64,000 nucleotides of DNA from Serinibacter salmoneus (lineage in GTDB: Bacteria; Actinomycetota; Actinomycetes; Actinomycetales; Beutenbergiaceae): the NCBI RefSeq assembly GCF_002563925.1, contig NZ_PDJD01000001.1, positions 3,044,973-3,108,972 on the forward strand. Direction: 5' to 3'. The notes below the pieces were generated by a model. It ran no database searches, was not told the DNA's origin, and was given only the letters and a program-made list of their open reading frames with translations. The stretch's first letter is position 1; every line of letters starts with the position of its first letter. This document shows, one piece after another, positions 54,983-63,644 of this stretch. The translations under genes were made by a program, and so were the position numbers.

Positions 54983-55432
54983 ATGACGAAGCTCATCCTC
55001 ACGCACGAGGTCTCCGGCCTCGGCGCCCCGGGTGACGTGGTGGAGGTCAAGGACGGGTACGCCCGCAACTACCTCGTGCCGCGTGGCATGGCCACCACCT
55101 GGACCAAGGGTGCCGCCAAGCAGGTCGAGGCGATCCAGGCCGCCCGCGCGAAGAAGGCGCACGACTCGGTCGAGGCCGCTGCCGCGGTCCGCGACAAGAT
55201 CGAGGCGACCCGCTTCACCGTGACGGCCAACTCCGGCGCCGGTGGCCGCCTGTTCGGCACCGTCACCAGCAAGGACATCGCTGCCGCGGTGGCCGAGCAG
55301 GGTGGCCCCTCGATCGACCGCCGGTCCATCGAGATCAAGCAGCACATCAAGACGACCGGCGCTCACATGGTCGTGGTGCACCTCCACGAGGGCATCACCG
55401 CCAAGCTGGCGCTGGACGTCGTCGCCGCCTGA
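54983..55432 (+). CDS. rplI: 50S ribosomal protein L9
   Basis: The 149-residue protein has the L9 N-domain with TKLILTHEVSGLGAPGDVVE and VKDGYARNYLVPRGMA, a long connecting helix, and a C-domain with GRLFGTVTSKDIAAAVAEQ. ATG 54983 has GGGAGG upstream. It is the last gene of the operon, and a perfect terminator follows. Confidence 0.97.
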   Translation: MTKLILTHEVSGLGAPGDVVEVKDGYARNYLVPRGMATTWTKGAAKQVEAIQAARAKKAHDSVEAAAAVRDKIEATRFTVTANSGAGGRLFGTVTSKDIAAAVAEQGGPSIDRRSIEIKQHIKTTGAHMVVVHLHEGITAKLALDVVAA

Positions 55433-55460
55433 GTCGCGGCCGACGCCCACACCGGGTAGG

Positions 55461-55498
55461 CAGCGGGCCCGCACTCCTTCGGGAGGGCGGGCCCGCTG
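55461..55498 (+). terminator. Terminator of the rpsF–rplI operon
   Basis: CAGCGGGCCCGC (55461-55472) pairs exactly with 55487-55498, and an inner ACTCC/GGAG pair extends the stem. A short TCGTT tract follows. Confidence 0.85.
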
Positions 55499-55594
55499 TC
55501 GTTCCCTCGAATCTGTGAGGCTGCGCTCCGTGCGAGGGTGCGCACCGTGGCCGCTCCCCTGGTGAACGCGCGATGAATATCATGGATTCTGGCC

Positions 55595-55623
55595 TTGCGG
55601 GGAATTCATTCCTTCCCTAGTCT
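55595..55623 (+). promoter_or_regulatory. Candidate sigma-70-type promoter of the polysaccharide-modification operon
   Basis: TTGCGG (55595-55600) and TAGTCT (55618-55623) are separated by 17 bp in a locally AT-richer stretch, about 45 bp upstream of the PIG-L start. It is the best promoter-like sequence between the rplI terminator and the four-gene operon. Confidence 0.55.
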
Positions 55624-55667
55624 GGGCGTGGCGTCACTCGGGGAAGAATGGCGCTATCTGCGAATAC

Positions 55668-56657
55668 ATGCAGATACTCAGAGGTCCGGGGGGGCTTGTG
55701 ATCGCCGCAGGAATTGGCGCGTTGCTGTCGTGCGCCTTGCTCGCATACGCATTTTCGTGGCGCGTTCGTGGCGCGATTCAGAATCGAATTGCACATGCCG
55801 ACGCCGTGTGGGGCGTCGTCATCGCCGGGGCCGCGGCCGCGTGCCTCATCTGTCTGGCGGTCCTGGCCATCGCGGCCACCTCCGGTACCTGGACCACCCG
55901 CCCCACCGCATACCTCGGGCTCCTGGTGCTCGTGTTCATCAGCGCGATCCCGGTGGTACTGGTCGAGTTCGGGCTGCGCCCGGGCGCTGCCGCCGACACC
56001 GCGCCGGTGCGGGCGACGCAGGGCCCGGAGGCGTCCCGCCTGCTGGTGGTCTCCGCGCATCCCGACGATCTCGAACTGGCCTGTGGCGGGACGGTGGCGC
56101 GCCTCGCGGCGCAGGGCAGCCACGTGAAGGTGCTCGTGATGAGCTCCGGCACGGTCGGCGGCGATCCGGCCGCCCGGCGCCGGGAGGCGGTCGCCGGCGC
56201 CGCGGTCCTCGGGGTGCACGACGTGACCGTGCTGGACTTTGCCGACACCCGCCTGGCCGACCACTCGAGGGAGCTGATCGAGGCGATCGAGGCGGTCGCC
56301 GTCGCGTTCCGCCCCACGGTCGTGCTCACCCACTCCGAGCACGATCAGCACCAGGACCATCACGCCGTCAATCGCGCGGTGGTGCGCGCGTGCCGCCAGG
56401 CGCCGACAATCCTCGGATTCGAGTCGCCGTCGGCCACCCGCGCCTTCAACCCCTCCGTCTTCGTCGACATCGACGGATTCCTGGACCTCAAGGTGCGCGC
56501 CGTCGCCAGTCACGTGGACCAGGCCGGGAAGCCGTACATGACGGCGGCCCGCGTGCGGGGTGTCGCCGCATTCCGGGGGACGCAGGCCAAACGCGTCCAC
56601 GCCGAGGGATTCGAACCCGTTCGCTACACCACCAGCCTCCAGGAGGCGTCGCTGTGA
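55668..56657 (+). CDS. Membrane-anchored PIG-L/LmbE-family deacetylase
   Basis: The 329-residue product has three N-terminal membrane helices (about residues 8-29, 47-70 and 81-102), then a PIG-L N-acetylglucosamine deacetylase domain. That domain has the zinc motif VVSAHPDDLELACGGT (residues ~127-142) and HSEHDQHQDHHAV. The basic loop after helix 1 (WRVRGAIQNR) suggests the catalytic domain faces the cytoplasm. PIG-L enzymes remove acetyl groups from GlcNAc conjugates such as mycothiol intermediates. MshB and Mca lack such membrane helices, so another substrate is likely. The stop overlaps the ATP-grasp start. Confidence 0.85.
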   Translation: MQILRGPGGLVIAAGIGALLSCALLAYAFSWRVRGAIQNRIAHADAVWGVVIAGAAAACLICLAVLAIAATSGTWTTRPTAYLGLLVLVFISAIPVVLVEFGLRPGAAADTAPVRATQGPEASRLLVVSAHPDDLELACGGTVARLAAQGSHVKVLVMSSGTVGGDPAARRREAVAGAAVLGVHDVTVLDFADTRLADHSRELIEAIEAVAVAFRPTVVLTHSEHDQHQDHHAVNRAVVRACRQAPTILGFESPSATRAFNPSVFVDIDGFLDLKVRAVASHVDQAGKPYMTAARVRGVAAFRGTQAKRVHAEGFEPVRYTTSLQEASL

Positions 56658-57637
56658 CCATCACCGCCCCCACCCGTCCCGACACCCTGGCGGACCCGGC
56701 CCGGGTCCCCACCGTCGTCGTCACCGGCGCGAAGGGTCCGGCCGGCCGGGCGCTGGCCCGGCAGTTCGAGGTGCTCCGCGCAGCGGGCCTGGCGTTGCGG
56801 ACCGTGGGAGCCGACATGCTCCCCGGCGCCGACCCGGCCTGGGACTCCACCGCGGTGCTGCCCGCGGTGCACGACGCCGAGTACCTGGCGAGCCTGCGCC
56901 GGCTCCTGGAGCGGGTCGAGGCCGATCTCCTGATCCCCACGGTCGCCGAGGAGCTGCCCATCCTCGCCCAGACCGGGCAGTCGCTCGCACCCGACTCCTC
57001 CTGCGCCGTCGTCCTCTCGGGGGCCGGTCCGAGCGCGGCCTGTGCGGACAAGTTGCTGACGATGTGGGCCCTGGACGCCGCCGGGGTGTCCATCCCGCGC
57101 TACCGCGCCATCACGGTGGGGGATGACGCCGCCGGCCTGATCGCGTGGGCGGAGGGACCCGTGGTGGTCAAGCCCCGGGTCTCGCGAGGCGGCCGCGGTG
57201 TGCACCTCGTGGAGCACCGCGACGACCCGGTCCACACCGCCGGTTCCTGGATCGCGCAGTCCTTCGCCCCCGGCACGGAGTACTGCCCGCAGGTCTACCG
57301 CTCCCCGCACACGGGCGAGGTGAGAGTGGTCGTCGTCGAGAAGACCGAACTCAAGCAGGGGCGCGTCGGCAACGCCGCCCACGCCCGCAGGCTCCCCGAG
57401 GGTGAGGCGGTGGATGTCGCCTGGCTCGCCGAGTGCGCGGTGACCGCGCTGGACCTGGTGGGGCCGGTGGACCTCGACATCCGCCGCGACGAGCAGGGGG
57501 TGCCGGTGGTGCTCGAGGTGAACGCGCGGTTCGGCGCGAACTCCCACCTCGCTCCCGAACTGCTGCATGCGGTGCTGCGCGACTGGGACCTCACGTCCGC
57601 GGTCGCCCGTCCGGGCGCCACCGGCGTCCACGCGTGA
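56654..57637 (+). CDS. ATP-grasp ligase (CarB-like)
   Basis: The 327-residue product has a Rossmann-like pre-ATP-grasp domain (TVVVTGAKGPAGRALARQFE), the ATP-binding GPVVVKPRVSRGGRGVHLVE, and the metal-binding strand VVLEVNARFGANSHLAPELL. ATP-grasp enzymes form acyl-phosphates and join carboxylates to amines or thiols. A natural hypothesis is ligation to the amine freed by the adjacent deacetylase. GTG 56654 overlaps the PIG-L stop by four bases and has AGGAGG eight bases upstream. It closely abuts the GT2 gene. Confidence 0.85.
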   Translation: MTITAPTRPDTLADPARVPTVVVTGAKGPAGRALARQFEVLRAAGLALRTVGADMLPGADPAWDSTAVLPAVHDAEYLASLRRLLERVEADLLIPTVAEELPILAQTGQSLAPDSSCAVVLSGAGPSAACADKLLTMWALDAAGVSIPRYRAITVGDDAAGLIAWAEGPVVVKPRVSRGGRGVHLVEHRDDPVHTAGSWIAQSFAPGTEYCPQVYRSPHTGEVRVVVVEKTELKQGRVGNAAHARRLPEGEAVDVAWLAECAVTALDLVGPVDLDIRRDEQGVPVVLEVNARFGANSHLAPELLHAVLRDWDLTSAVARPGATGVHA

Positions 57638-57649
57638 GGGGAGCGGGCG

Positions 57650-58918
57650 CTGCCATCCTGGGCTGAGACCACCCTGATCGTCCTGGGCAGCATCATCCTG
57701 CTGCTCGGGCTCCTGAAGGTGGCCATGGGGCCGCTCGCGGTCTGGTTCGAGGTGCTGGCCGCGCGTGCCCGCCGGCGCGCGCGCCACCGGTCGATCTTCG
57801 CCGAGCCGCCGAGCGTGAGCGTGGTGGTGCCGGGGTACAACGAGGGCCGCGTGCTGCGCGCCTGCGTCGCCTCTCTGCTGACCAGCAGTTACCCCGATCT
57901 CGAGGTGATCCTCGTGGACGACGGTTCCAGCGACGACACCCTCGCCGTGATGCGCTCGATGGAGCACGACCCGCGGGTGCGGGTCCTCACCAAGCCCAAC
58001 GGCGGCAAGGGTTCGGCCCTGAACCTCGGGATCGCGCACGCCCGTGGCGAGGTGCTCGTGCTCAGCGACTCCGACGGCGTGTTCGGACGCCGCACGATCC
58101 ACCACCTGATCGCGGGCTTCTCCGATCCCGCGATCGGGGCGGTGTGCGGCGATGACCGACCGGTGAACCTCGACCGGGTGCAGACCCGCTTCCTCTCCCT
58201 CATCAGTCACCTCGGGACCGGGCTCATGCGCCGGGGCCTGCACCTGCTGCGCTGCCTCCCGGTGGTCTCCGGCAACATCGGGGCCTTCCGGCGCGACGTG
58301 TTGGAGCAGACCGGGCCCCTGGACGAGGACACCCTCGGGGAGGACCTCGAACTGACGTGGCGGGTCTACCGCGCCGGGTACCGGGTGGCGTTCGCCCCCC
58401 GTGCGCTCGTGTACGCCGAGAGCCCCTCCACCGTGCGGGGACTGTGGCGGCAGCGGGTGAGGTGGACCCGCGGCCTGGTGCAGACCGTCACCACGCACCG
58501 CGACATGGTCGGCAACCCCCGGTTCGGGATCTTCGGCCCCTCCCTGGTGCTGGTGGTCCTGACCGGGCTGGTGGTGCCGGTCCTGCAGGTCATCACCCTC
58601 GCCCTGGTCGCCTGGGCGGTGGCGTCGGGGGACACGACGGCGCTGGGCAGCTCCGCCTGGGACGTGCTGCTGTGGCTCGGGCTGCCGGTGGCGCTGGTCA
58701 TGCTGGTGCTCGCGATCGCGCTGAACGGAGCCTGGCGGGACCTGCGATTCGTGCCGACCCTGCTGCTGTGGCCGGTGTACTCCGTGGTGCTCACCGCCGT
58801 CACCTGGCACGCCCTCGCGCTGGAGATCAAGGGCGCCCCACGCGCCTGGAACAAGCTCGAGCGCACGGGTGTGGTCTCCATCAGGGACGAGGACCGCGTG
58901 CTCGTCGAGGCATCCTGA
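57650..58918 (+). CDS. Processive family-2 glycosyltransferase (PgaC/hyaluronan-synthase-like)
   Basis: The GT-A domain has VVPGYNEGRVLRACVASLL, LVDDGSSDDT, the DxD-like SDSDG, the TLGEDLELTWRVYRAGY catalytic region and QRVRW (a variant of the QxxRW processivity motif). C-terminal helices follow (VLVVLTGLVVPVLQVITLAL, VLLWLGLPVALVMLVLAIAL). An N-terminal helix (TTLIVLGSIILLLGLLKVAM) is encoded upstream of the first GTG (57719). The only plausible start before it is CTG 57650, with GAGGGGAG six bases upstream. GTG 57719 lacks any ribosome-binding site. It probably polymerises a hexosamine-containing polymer. Confidence 0.87.
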   Translation: MPSWAETTLIVLGSIILLLGLLKVAMGPLAVWFEVLAARARRRARHRSIFAEPPSVSVVVPGYNEGRVLRACVASLLTSSYPDLEVILVDDGSSDDTLAVMRSMEHDPRVRVLTKPNGGKGSALNLGIAHARGEVLVLSDSDGVFGRRTIHHLIAGFSDPAIGAVCGDDRPVNLDRVQTRFLSLISHLGTGLMRRGLHLLRCLPVVSGNIGAFRRDVLEQTGPLDEDTLGEDLELTWRVYRAGYRVAFAPRALVYAESPSTVRGLWRQRVRWTRGLVQTVTTHRDMVGNPRFGIFGPSLVLVVLTGLVVPVLQVITLALVAWAVASGDTTALGSSAWDVLLWLGLPVALVMLVLAIALNGAWRDLRFVPTLLLWPVYSVVLTAVTWHALALEIKGAPRAWNKLERTGVVSIRDEDRVLVEAS

Positions 58919-60108
58919 GCGCGCGACGGCGCGGGGGCTGGGCCGTGCTCGTGGCCACCGGACTCGCACTGGCCACCGCCTGCACCCCGCCCGACGACGC
59001 CACGCACCGGGCCGTGAGCCTCGGCTTCGAGGACGTGGCCGGGCAGGACCGACCCGACCTGACGCAGATCGCCGACGAACTCGCCGCGGTCGAGGCCACC
59101 GCCGTGCACCTGGCCGCCGGGCGGGTGGAGTGGACCACCTTCCCGTGGCCGGACCACCCCGAGGCATGGTCGGCGGCCGTCTCCGAGGCGATCGAGGAGG
59201 GCGGGTCCGGGGACCTGCTCGGGGAGGCGATCACGCACCTCGCCGGCGGGGGCCTCGAGACGCAGGACGCCTCACCCGGCGGACCCGAGCGCGAGGTGGT
59301 CCTCACGATCGACGCCCTGGTGCCCAGCCTGATCGCGCAGGATGCGACCCTTGCCGGGGTTACCGCAAACGGCGAGGCCTCCGACCTGTTCGCCTCCGCC
59401 GCAGCGTTGGCCGAGGGTGAGGTGGGCGACCGGCTCGTGGCGATGGCCGAGCACCTCGCACGCACCTACCGGCCCGAGGCGATCACCGTGACCGAGCTGA
59501 TGTTCGACGACGCCACCTTCTCCGAGCAGGACCTCGCCCTGTACCGGCGCATGACGGGCGAGTCGGACTGGCCGCGCGACGACGGCGGCGCGATCGACGA
59601 GGAGGCGGCGGAGATCGGCGCGTGGCGCTCGCAGGTGCTGGCTGACCTGCTCACGCGGATGCGGGAGCGGGTGGCCCCGCACGGGGTGGCGCTCGCCGTC
59701 GACGTGCGGGCGGACTGGGAGGATCCCGTGCGCGGGCGCGCCCAGAGCGGGCACGACCTGACCATCCTGGGCGACGCCGTCGACCGCTTCATCCTGTGGA
59801 ACTACCCGGGGCTGGTGGGACGCACCGGGGCGGAGTCCGCCGACCTCACGGCGGGACTGGCGGCCGGCGGCGTCGATCCCGATCGAGTGACGGTCTCGGT
59901 GGGGCTCTGGGCGGCGCAGGGGGAGGGCGCCGGCGTGGACGCCGACCTGGCCTCGAGCCAGAGCGGCGATGGTGTGCTGCCGGTGGCGCAGTTCGCCGAC
60001 GCCGTGGCGGCCTCCGCCACCTCGGGGGTGACCGCGGTGGCCGTCACCCCGCGCTCGCTGATGACGCCCGGGCACTGGGAGGCGCTGCGGGGGCTCTGGG
60101 CTCCGTAG
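58915..60108 (+). CDS. Lipoprotein with glycosidase-like TIM-barrel features
   Basis: Starting at CTG 58915, which overlaps the GT2 stop (CTGA), the product has 397 residues. Its lipoprotein signal is SARRRGGWAVLVATGLALAT with the lipidated Cys at 23. The mature part has alternating helices and strands, including ITVTELMFDDATFSEQDLAL, VALAVDVRADWEDPVRGR and DRFILWNYPGLVGRTGAES. This resembles glycoside-hydrolase TIM barrels of the PgaB C-terminal type, with acidic residues at strand ends. No conventional start gives an intact signal. GTG 58945 would leave a 12-residue signal without basic residues. Family assignment is tentative. Confidence 0.7.
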   Translation: MSARRRGGWAVLVATGLALATACTPPDDATHRAVSLGFEDVAGQDRPDLTQIADELAAVEATAVHLAAGRVEWTTFPWPDHPEAWSAAVSEAIEEGGSGDLLGEAITHLAGGGLETQDASPGGPEREVVLTIDALVPSLIAQDATLAGVTANGEASDLFASAAALAEGEVGDRLVAMAEHLARTYRPEAITVTELMFDDATFSEQDLALYRRMTGESDWPRDDGGAIDEEAAEIGAWRSQVLADLLTRMRERVAPHGVALAVDVRADWEDPVRGRAQSGHDLTILGDAVDRFILWNYPGLVGRTGAESADLTAGLAAGGVDPDRVTVSVGLWAAQGEGAGVDADLASSQSGDGVLPVAQFADAVAASATSGVTAVAVTPRSLMTPGHWEALRGLWAP

Positions 60109-60126
60109 CGACCCTGGTGGTGCGTG

Positions 60127-62664
60127 TCAGTCGGCGGCGAGCGCGGCCACCGGCGGCACCCGCACCGCACCCCGGGCCGGCAGCACCGAGGCCGCCACCC
60201 CGGCCGCGAGCGCCACGCCCAGCACCGCGGCCACCGCGCCCCAGGGCACCGACAGTGCCCCGAGCGTGAGTCCGGTGGTGGGCCCGAGCAGCAGCAGGCC
60301 GCCGATCCAGCCGTAGACCAGGCCGAGCACGAGGCCCACCAGCGCGCCGACGACGGCGAGCAGCACGCCCTCGACGGCGAGCGTTGCCCGCAGCTGGGCC
60401 CGGGTCAGGCCCAGGGCGCGCAGCAGCGCGTTCTCCCGCCGCCGCTCCAGGACCGACAACGACAGGGTGTTGGCCACCCCGATCAGCGCGATCACCACCG
60501 CCACAGCGAGCAGCCCGAGCACCACGGCGAGCATGGTGTCGATCACCTGCGCCACGGCGGCACGGTCGACGGCGCCGCCCCCCACGCTCAGTGCGGCACC
60601 CCCGGCCGTGGTGTCGCTGACGGTGGTGTCGCTGACCGCGTCCCGCACGGCATTCGCCAGGCCCACGGCGTCGGCGTCGCTCGCGACGGCGAGCCACAGG
60701 GTCTCCTCGATCGGCTGCACGTCCAGGCGCGCGGCGTCCTCGGCCGCCAGGATGATCGAGTACGCCGGCAGCCCCGGGGTCGGTAGCGCCGCGAACTCGA
60801 TACCGTCCACCGTCACCGTTGCGGACTCATCCGCATCGGCCGGTGAGACGAGCGCGATCCCAGGGCCCCAGTTCTGCGGCGCGGTGGCGAGCACCGGGGC
60901 GAGGGCATCGGGGTCGACGGCGAGGGCGGTCACCTGCGTCTCACCGTCGCCCGTCTCGAGCGTCACCTGGTGCCCCGCGAGCAGCGCGGAGGCGGTCACG
61001 CCGTCCAGCGCCTCGACGGCCTCCCGGGTGGCGGGTGAGACCTCCGTGCCGCTGACCATGAGGTCAATGGCGTACTGCTCGGCGAGCTCGGCGTCCAGTT
61101 GGTCTCGGGCCATGCCGGCGCCGGTGGCCATCATCGTCACCAGCGTGACGCCCACCAGCAGAGCGGTGGCGGTGGAGGTGATGCGGCGTGGGTTGCGGAC
61201 CGCGTTCGTGGCCGCCAGCCGCGCCGGGACCCCTCCCAACCGCGTGACGCCACGGGCCAGCAGCCGACCGATGGCGGGCACGATCTGGATCGCGGCCATC
61301 ACCACGCCCACCACCGTGATGACACCACCGAGCACCCCGAGGGCGAGGGCCGGCCCGAAGGACGCGGCGGCATCACCCGACTGCGCGAGGGCGAGCGCCC
61401 CGGCCATCACCGCGAACCCGATCGCCACGAGCACCCACCCGGCGATCGGCCGAGCGCGGCGACTACGGGCGCTGATCAGGGTGTCGACCGGCCGCATCGC
61501 GGCCAGGGGTGAGACGGAGGTCGCCAGGCGAGCGGCGCCGTCGGCCGCTACCACGGTGACCAGGATTCCGGCCGCCAGAGGCACGAGGAAGGTCGCCGCG
61601 TCCACCGGCACCACCGCTGGAGCGGGCACGCCGGCGCCGTACCGGCGGATCGCGAGCAGCGCCGCCTGCCCGAGTGCGAGGCCCAGGGCGATCCCGGCGA
61701 GGGAGGCGACGGCGCCCAGCACCAGGGCCTCCTGTCGCACCGAGCGCTTGACCTGGGATCGGGTGGCGCCGACGCACCGCAGCAGTGCGAGGCTCTGGGT
61801 GCGTTGGGCGATCAGCACCGTGAACGTGTTCGCGATGACGATGCCGGCCACGGCCATCGCCACGGCGGCGAAGCCGAGGATGAGGCCGCGGAAGACGTTG
61901 ATGCCGCCGGTGAGCTGGGCGGCGCGCTCCGCCGCGCGCTCGGACGCGGTCTGGACGATCAGACCCTCGCCACCGTCGTCCAGGCTCGCCTCCTGCACGG
62001 CGCTCGCGACCTGGGCGGGATCCGTGCCGTCGGTGACCAGGGTGACGGTGCCGACCGGAAGCGTTTCATCGGCGAAGCCCTCGGAGGCCCACGCGTTCAG
62101 GTCCTGCGGGGTGGCGAGGGAGGCGCCGAGGCTTGCGCCGAGGCCAGTCGTGTCCTCCAGCAGCCCCACCAAACGGACGATCTCGCCCGGTCGGGCGCCC
62201 TCCGCAGCGCTCCGCGAGGCGACCTCGTCGCCCAGGGCGACCCCGAGTCGCTCCGCGGTGCCGCGGGGCAGGGCGATCTCGCCGCTCGCCGTCGGGAGCT
62301 TTCCCTCGGCGAGGGTAGCCGGGGACAATCGCGGGTTCGCGGCCGGGGCGTTGAGCAGCACGACCTCGCGCCCACCGCCGGCAGCGACCTCGCGCACCAC
62401 GTTCTGCCAGGCGTAGGTCTCCGCCACCCCCGGTGTGTCAGCGAGCGCGGCGATGTCCTCACCGGTCAGGTCGTAGGAGGGGTCGGTGATCACGACGTCC
62501 GGGTCGCCGAGGGAGGCGCCGGCGGCCGCCAACGCCGTGTCCTCGATGGCGTTGGTCGCCACGTAGGTGGCGGTGACGAAGCCGGTACCCAGGGCGATCG
62601 CGATCCCGACGGCAACCAGGCGGCCGAGGTTGCGGCGCATCTGGGCACGAGTGAGGCGCCACAT
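60127..62664 (-). CDS. FtsX-type ABC exporter permease with two FtsX modules
   Basis: The 845-residue permease has an N-terminal helix (LVAVGIAIALGTGFVTATYV), a first extracytoplasmic domain, an FtsX module (near residues 260-380) ending in two further helices, a second extracytoplasmic domain, and a C-terminal FtsX module with NALLRALGLTRAQLRATLAV. This two-module layout is the actinobacterial macrolide or peptide exporter type. ATG 62664 overlaps the ATPase stop (TGATG), so the two are coupled. It converges with the glycosidase-like lipoprotein gene 18 bp away. Substrate unknown. Confidence 0.92.
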   Translation of the reverse strand: MWRLTRAQMRRNLGRLVAVGIAIALGTGFVTATYVATNAIEDTALAAAGASLGDPDVVITDPSYDLTGEDIAALADTPGVAETYAWQNVVREVAAGGGREVVLLNAPAANPRLSPATLAEGKLPTASGEIALPRGTAERLGVALGDEVASRSAAEGARPGEIVRLVGLLEDTTGLGASLGASLATPQDLNAWASEGFADETLPVGTVTLVTDGTDPAQVASAVQEASLDDGGEGLIVQTASERAAERAAQLTGGINVFRGLILGFAAVAMAVAGIVIANTFTVLIAQRTQSLALLRCVGATRSQVKRSVRQEALVLGAVASLAGIALGLALGQAALLAIRRYGAGVPAPAVVPVDAATFLVPLAAGILVTVVAADGAARLATSVSPLAAMRPVDTLISARSRRARPIAGWVLVAIGFAVMAGALALAQSGDAAASFGPALALGVLGGVITVVGVVMAAIQIVPAIGRLLARGVTRLGGVPARLAATNAVRNPRRITSTATALLVGVTLVTMMATGAGMARDQLDAELAEQYAIDLMVSGTEVSPATREAVEALDGVTASALLAGHQVTLETGDGETQVTALAVDPDALAPVLATAPQNWGPGIALVSPADADESATVTVDGIEFAALPTPGLPAYSIILAAEDAARLDVQPIEETLWLAVASDADAVGLANAVRDAVSDTTVSDTTAGGAALSVGGGAVDRAAVAQVIDTMLAVVLGLLAVAVVIALIGVANTLSLSVLERRRENALLRALGLTRAQLRATLAVEGVLLAVVGALVGLVLGLVYGWIGGLLLLGPTTGLTLGALSVPWGAVAAVLGVALAAGVAASVLPARGAVRVPPVAALAAD

Positions 62665-63518
62665 CAGCGGGCCTCGAGGCTCGCGCCGTGCAGGATTTCT
62701 GCGCCGCGCAGGCCGCCTGAGCTCCGCGGCGAGTCGGCACTGCGCAGGGCGTCCAGCGCGACCTGCACCCGCTCGGGGGTGGGGTCGCTGAGGTCACCGG
62801 CGATACGCCCGTCGGCCACGAGCACCACGCGGTCGGCGTAGGAGGCGGCCTGCGCGTCGTGGGTGACCATCACCACCGTCTGACCGAGCTCGCGCACGCA
62901 GGTGCGCAGGAAGGACAGCACCTCCGCGCCGGAGCGGGAGTCCAGGTTGCCGGTGGGTTCGTCGGCGAACACGACGTCGGGCTGGGTGAGCAGGGCGCGG
63001 GCGATCGCGACGCGCTGCTGCTGACCGCCGGAGAGCTCACTCGGTCGGTGGGTGAGGCGGTCCCGCAGGCCGAGCGTGGCCACGAGGCGGTCCAGCCAGG
63101 CACGGTGCTCCGCATTCATCCGGGCACCGGCGAGCTCCAGGGGCAGCGTGATGTTCTGCTCGGCCGTGAGCATCGGCAGCAGGTTGAACGCCTGGAACAC
63201 GAAGCCGACGCGTTCGCGGCGCAGCACGGTGAGGGCGTCGTCGTCCAGGGCGGTGAGGTCGGTCCCGCCCAGGTGCACGGTGCCGGAGGTCGCGGAGTCC
63301 AGGCCCGCGAGCAGGTGCAGCAGGGTGGACTTGCCCGAGCCGGAGGCGCCCATGATCGCGGTGAAGTGGCCGCGGTGCAGGGCGAGGCTGACGCCGTCCA
63401 GCGCGTGGACGGCGGTCTCGCCGCGTCCGTAGGTCTTGCGCAGGTCGCTGGCGGTGACGGCGGGGGACGGTGTCGTGGCCTGGATGGCGACCGGGTTCGA
63501 GGTCGGTGGTGTGGTCAT
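62664..63518 (-). CDS. ABC exporter ATPase
   Basis: The 284-residue ATPase has Walker A IMGASGSGKSTLLHLLAGLD, Q-loop VGFVFQAFNLLPMLTAEQNI, signature SELSGGQQQRVAIARALL, Walker B VVFADEPTGNLDSRSGAEVL and H-loop VMVTHDAQAASYADRV. It energises the permease encoded downstream. ATG 63518 begins TTPPTSNPVAIQATTPSP. No clear ribosome-binding site precedes it, so a leaderless start is possible. Confidence 0.92.
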   Translation of the reverse strand: MTTPPTSNPVAIQATTPSPAVTASDLRKTYGRGETAVHALDGVSLALHRGHFTAIMGASGSGKSTLLHLLAGLDSATSGTVHLGGTDLTALDDDALTVLRRERVGFVFQAFNLLPMLTAEQNITLPLELAGARMNAEHRAWLDRLVATLGLRDRLTHRPSELSGGQQQRVAIARALLTQPDVVFADEPTGNLDSRSGAEVLSFLRTCVRELGQTVVMVTHDAQAASYADRVVLVADGRIAGDLSDPTPERVQVALDALRSADSPRSSGGLRGAEILHGASLEAR

Positions 63519-63644
63519 GGTGTCGACGGTAGGAAGCGGGGCCTCGTCGGCGCGTCGTCCCACGGGTGCTCTTGGCCGCGGTGCGTCATCCCGTGGGTGG
63601 AGGCCGACCCCGAGGGCGGTCTCACCGCTGGCTGCAGGTGGGGC

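Noticed and set aside
55595-56653. N-terminal extension of the ATP-grasp protein through the PIG-L gene
   Set aside because: It would be a frame shadow of PIG-L. GTG 56654 has an ideal ribosome-binding site and starts the conserved Rossmann-like domain.
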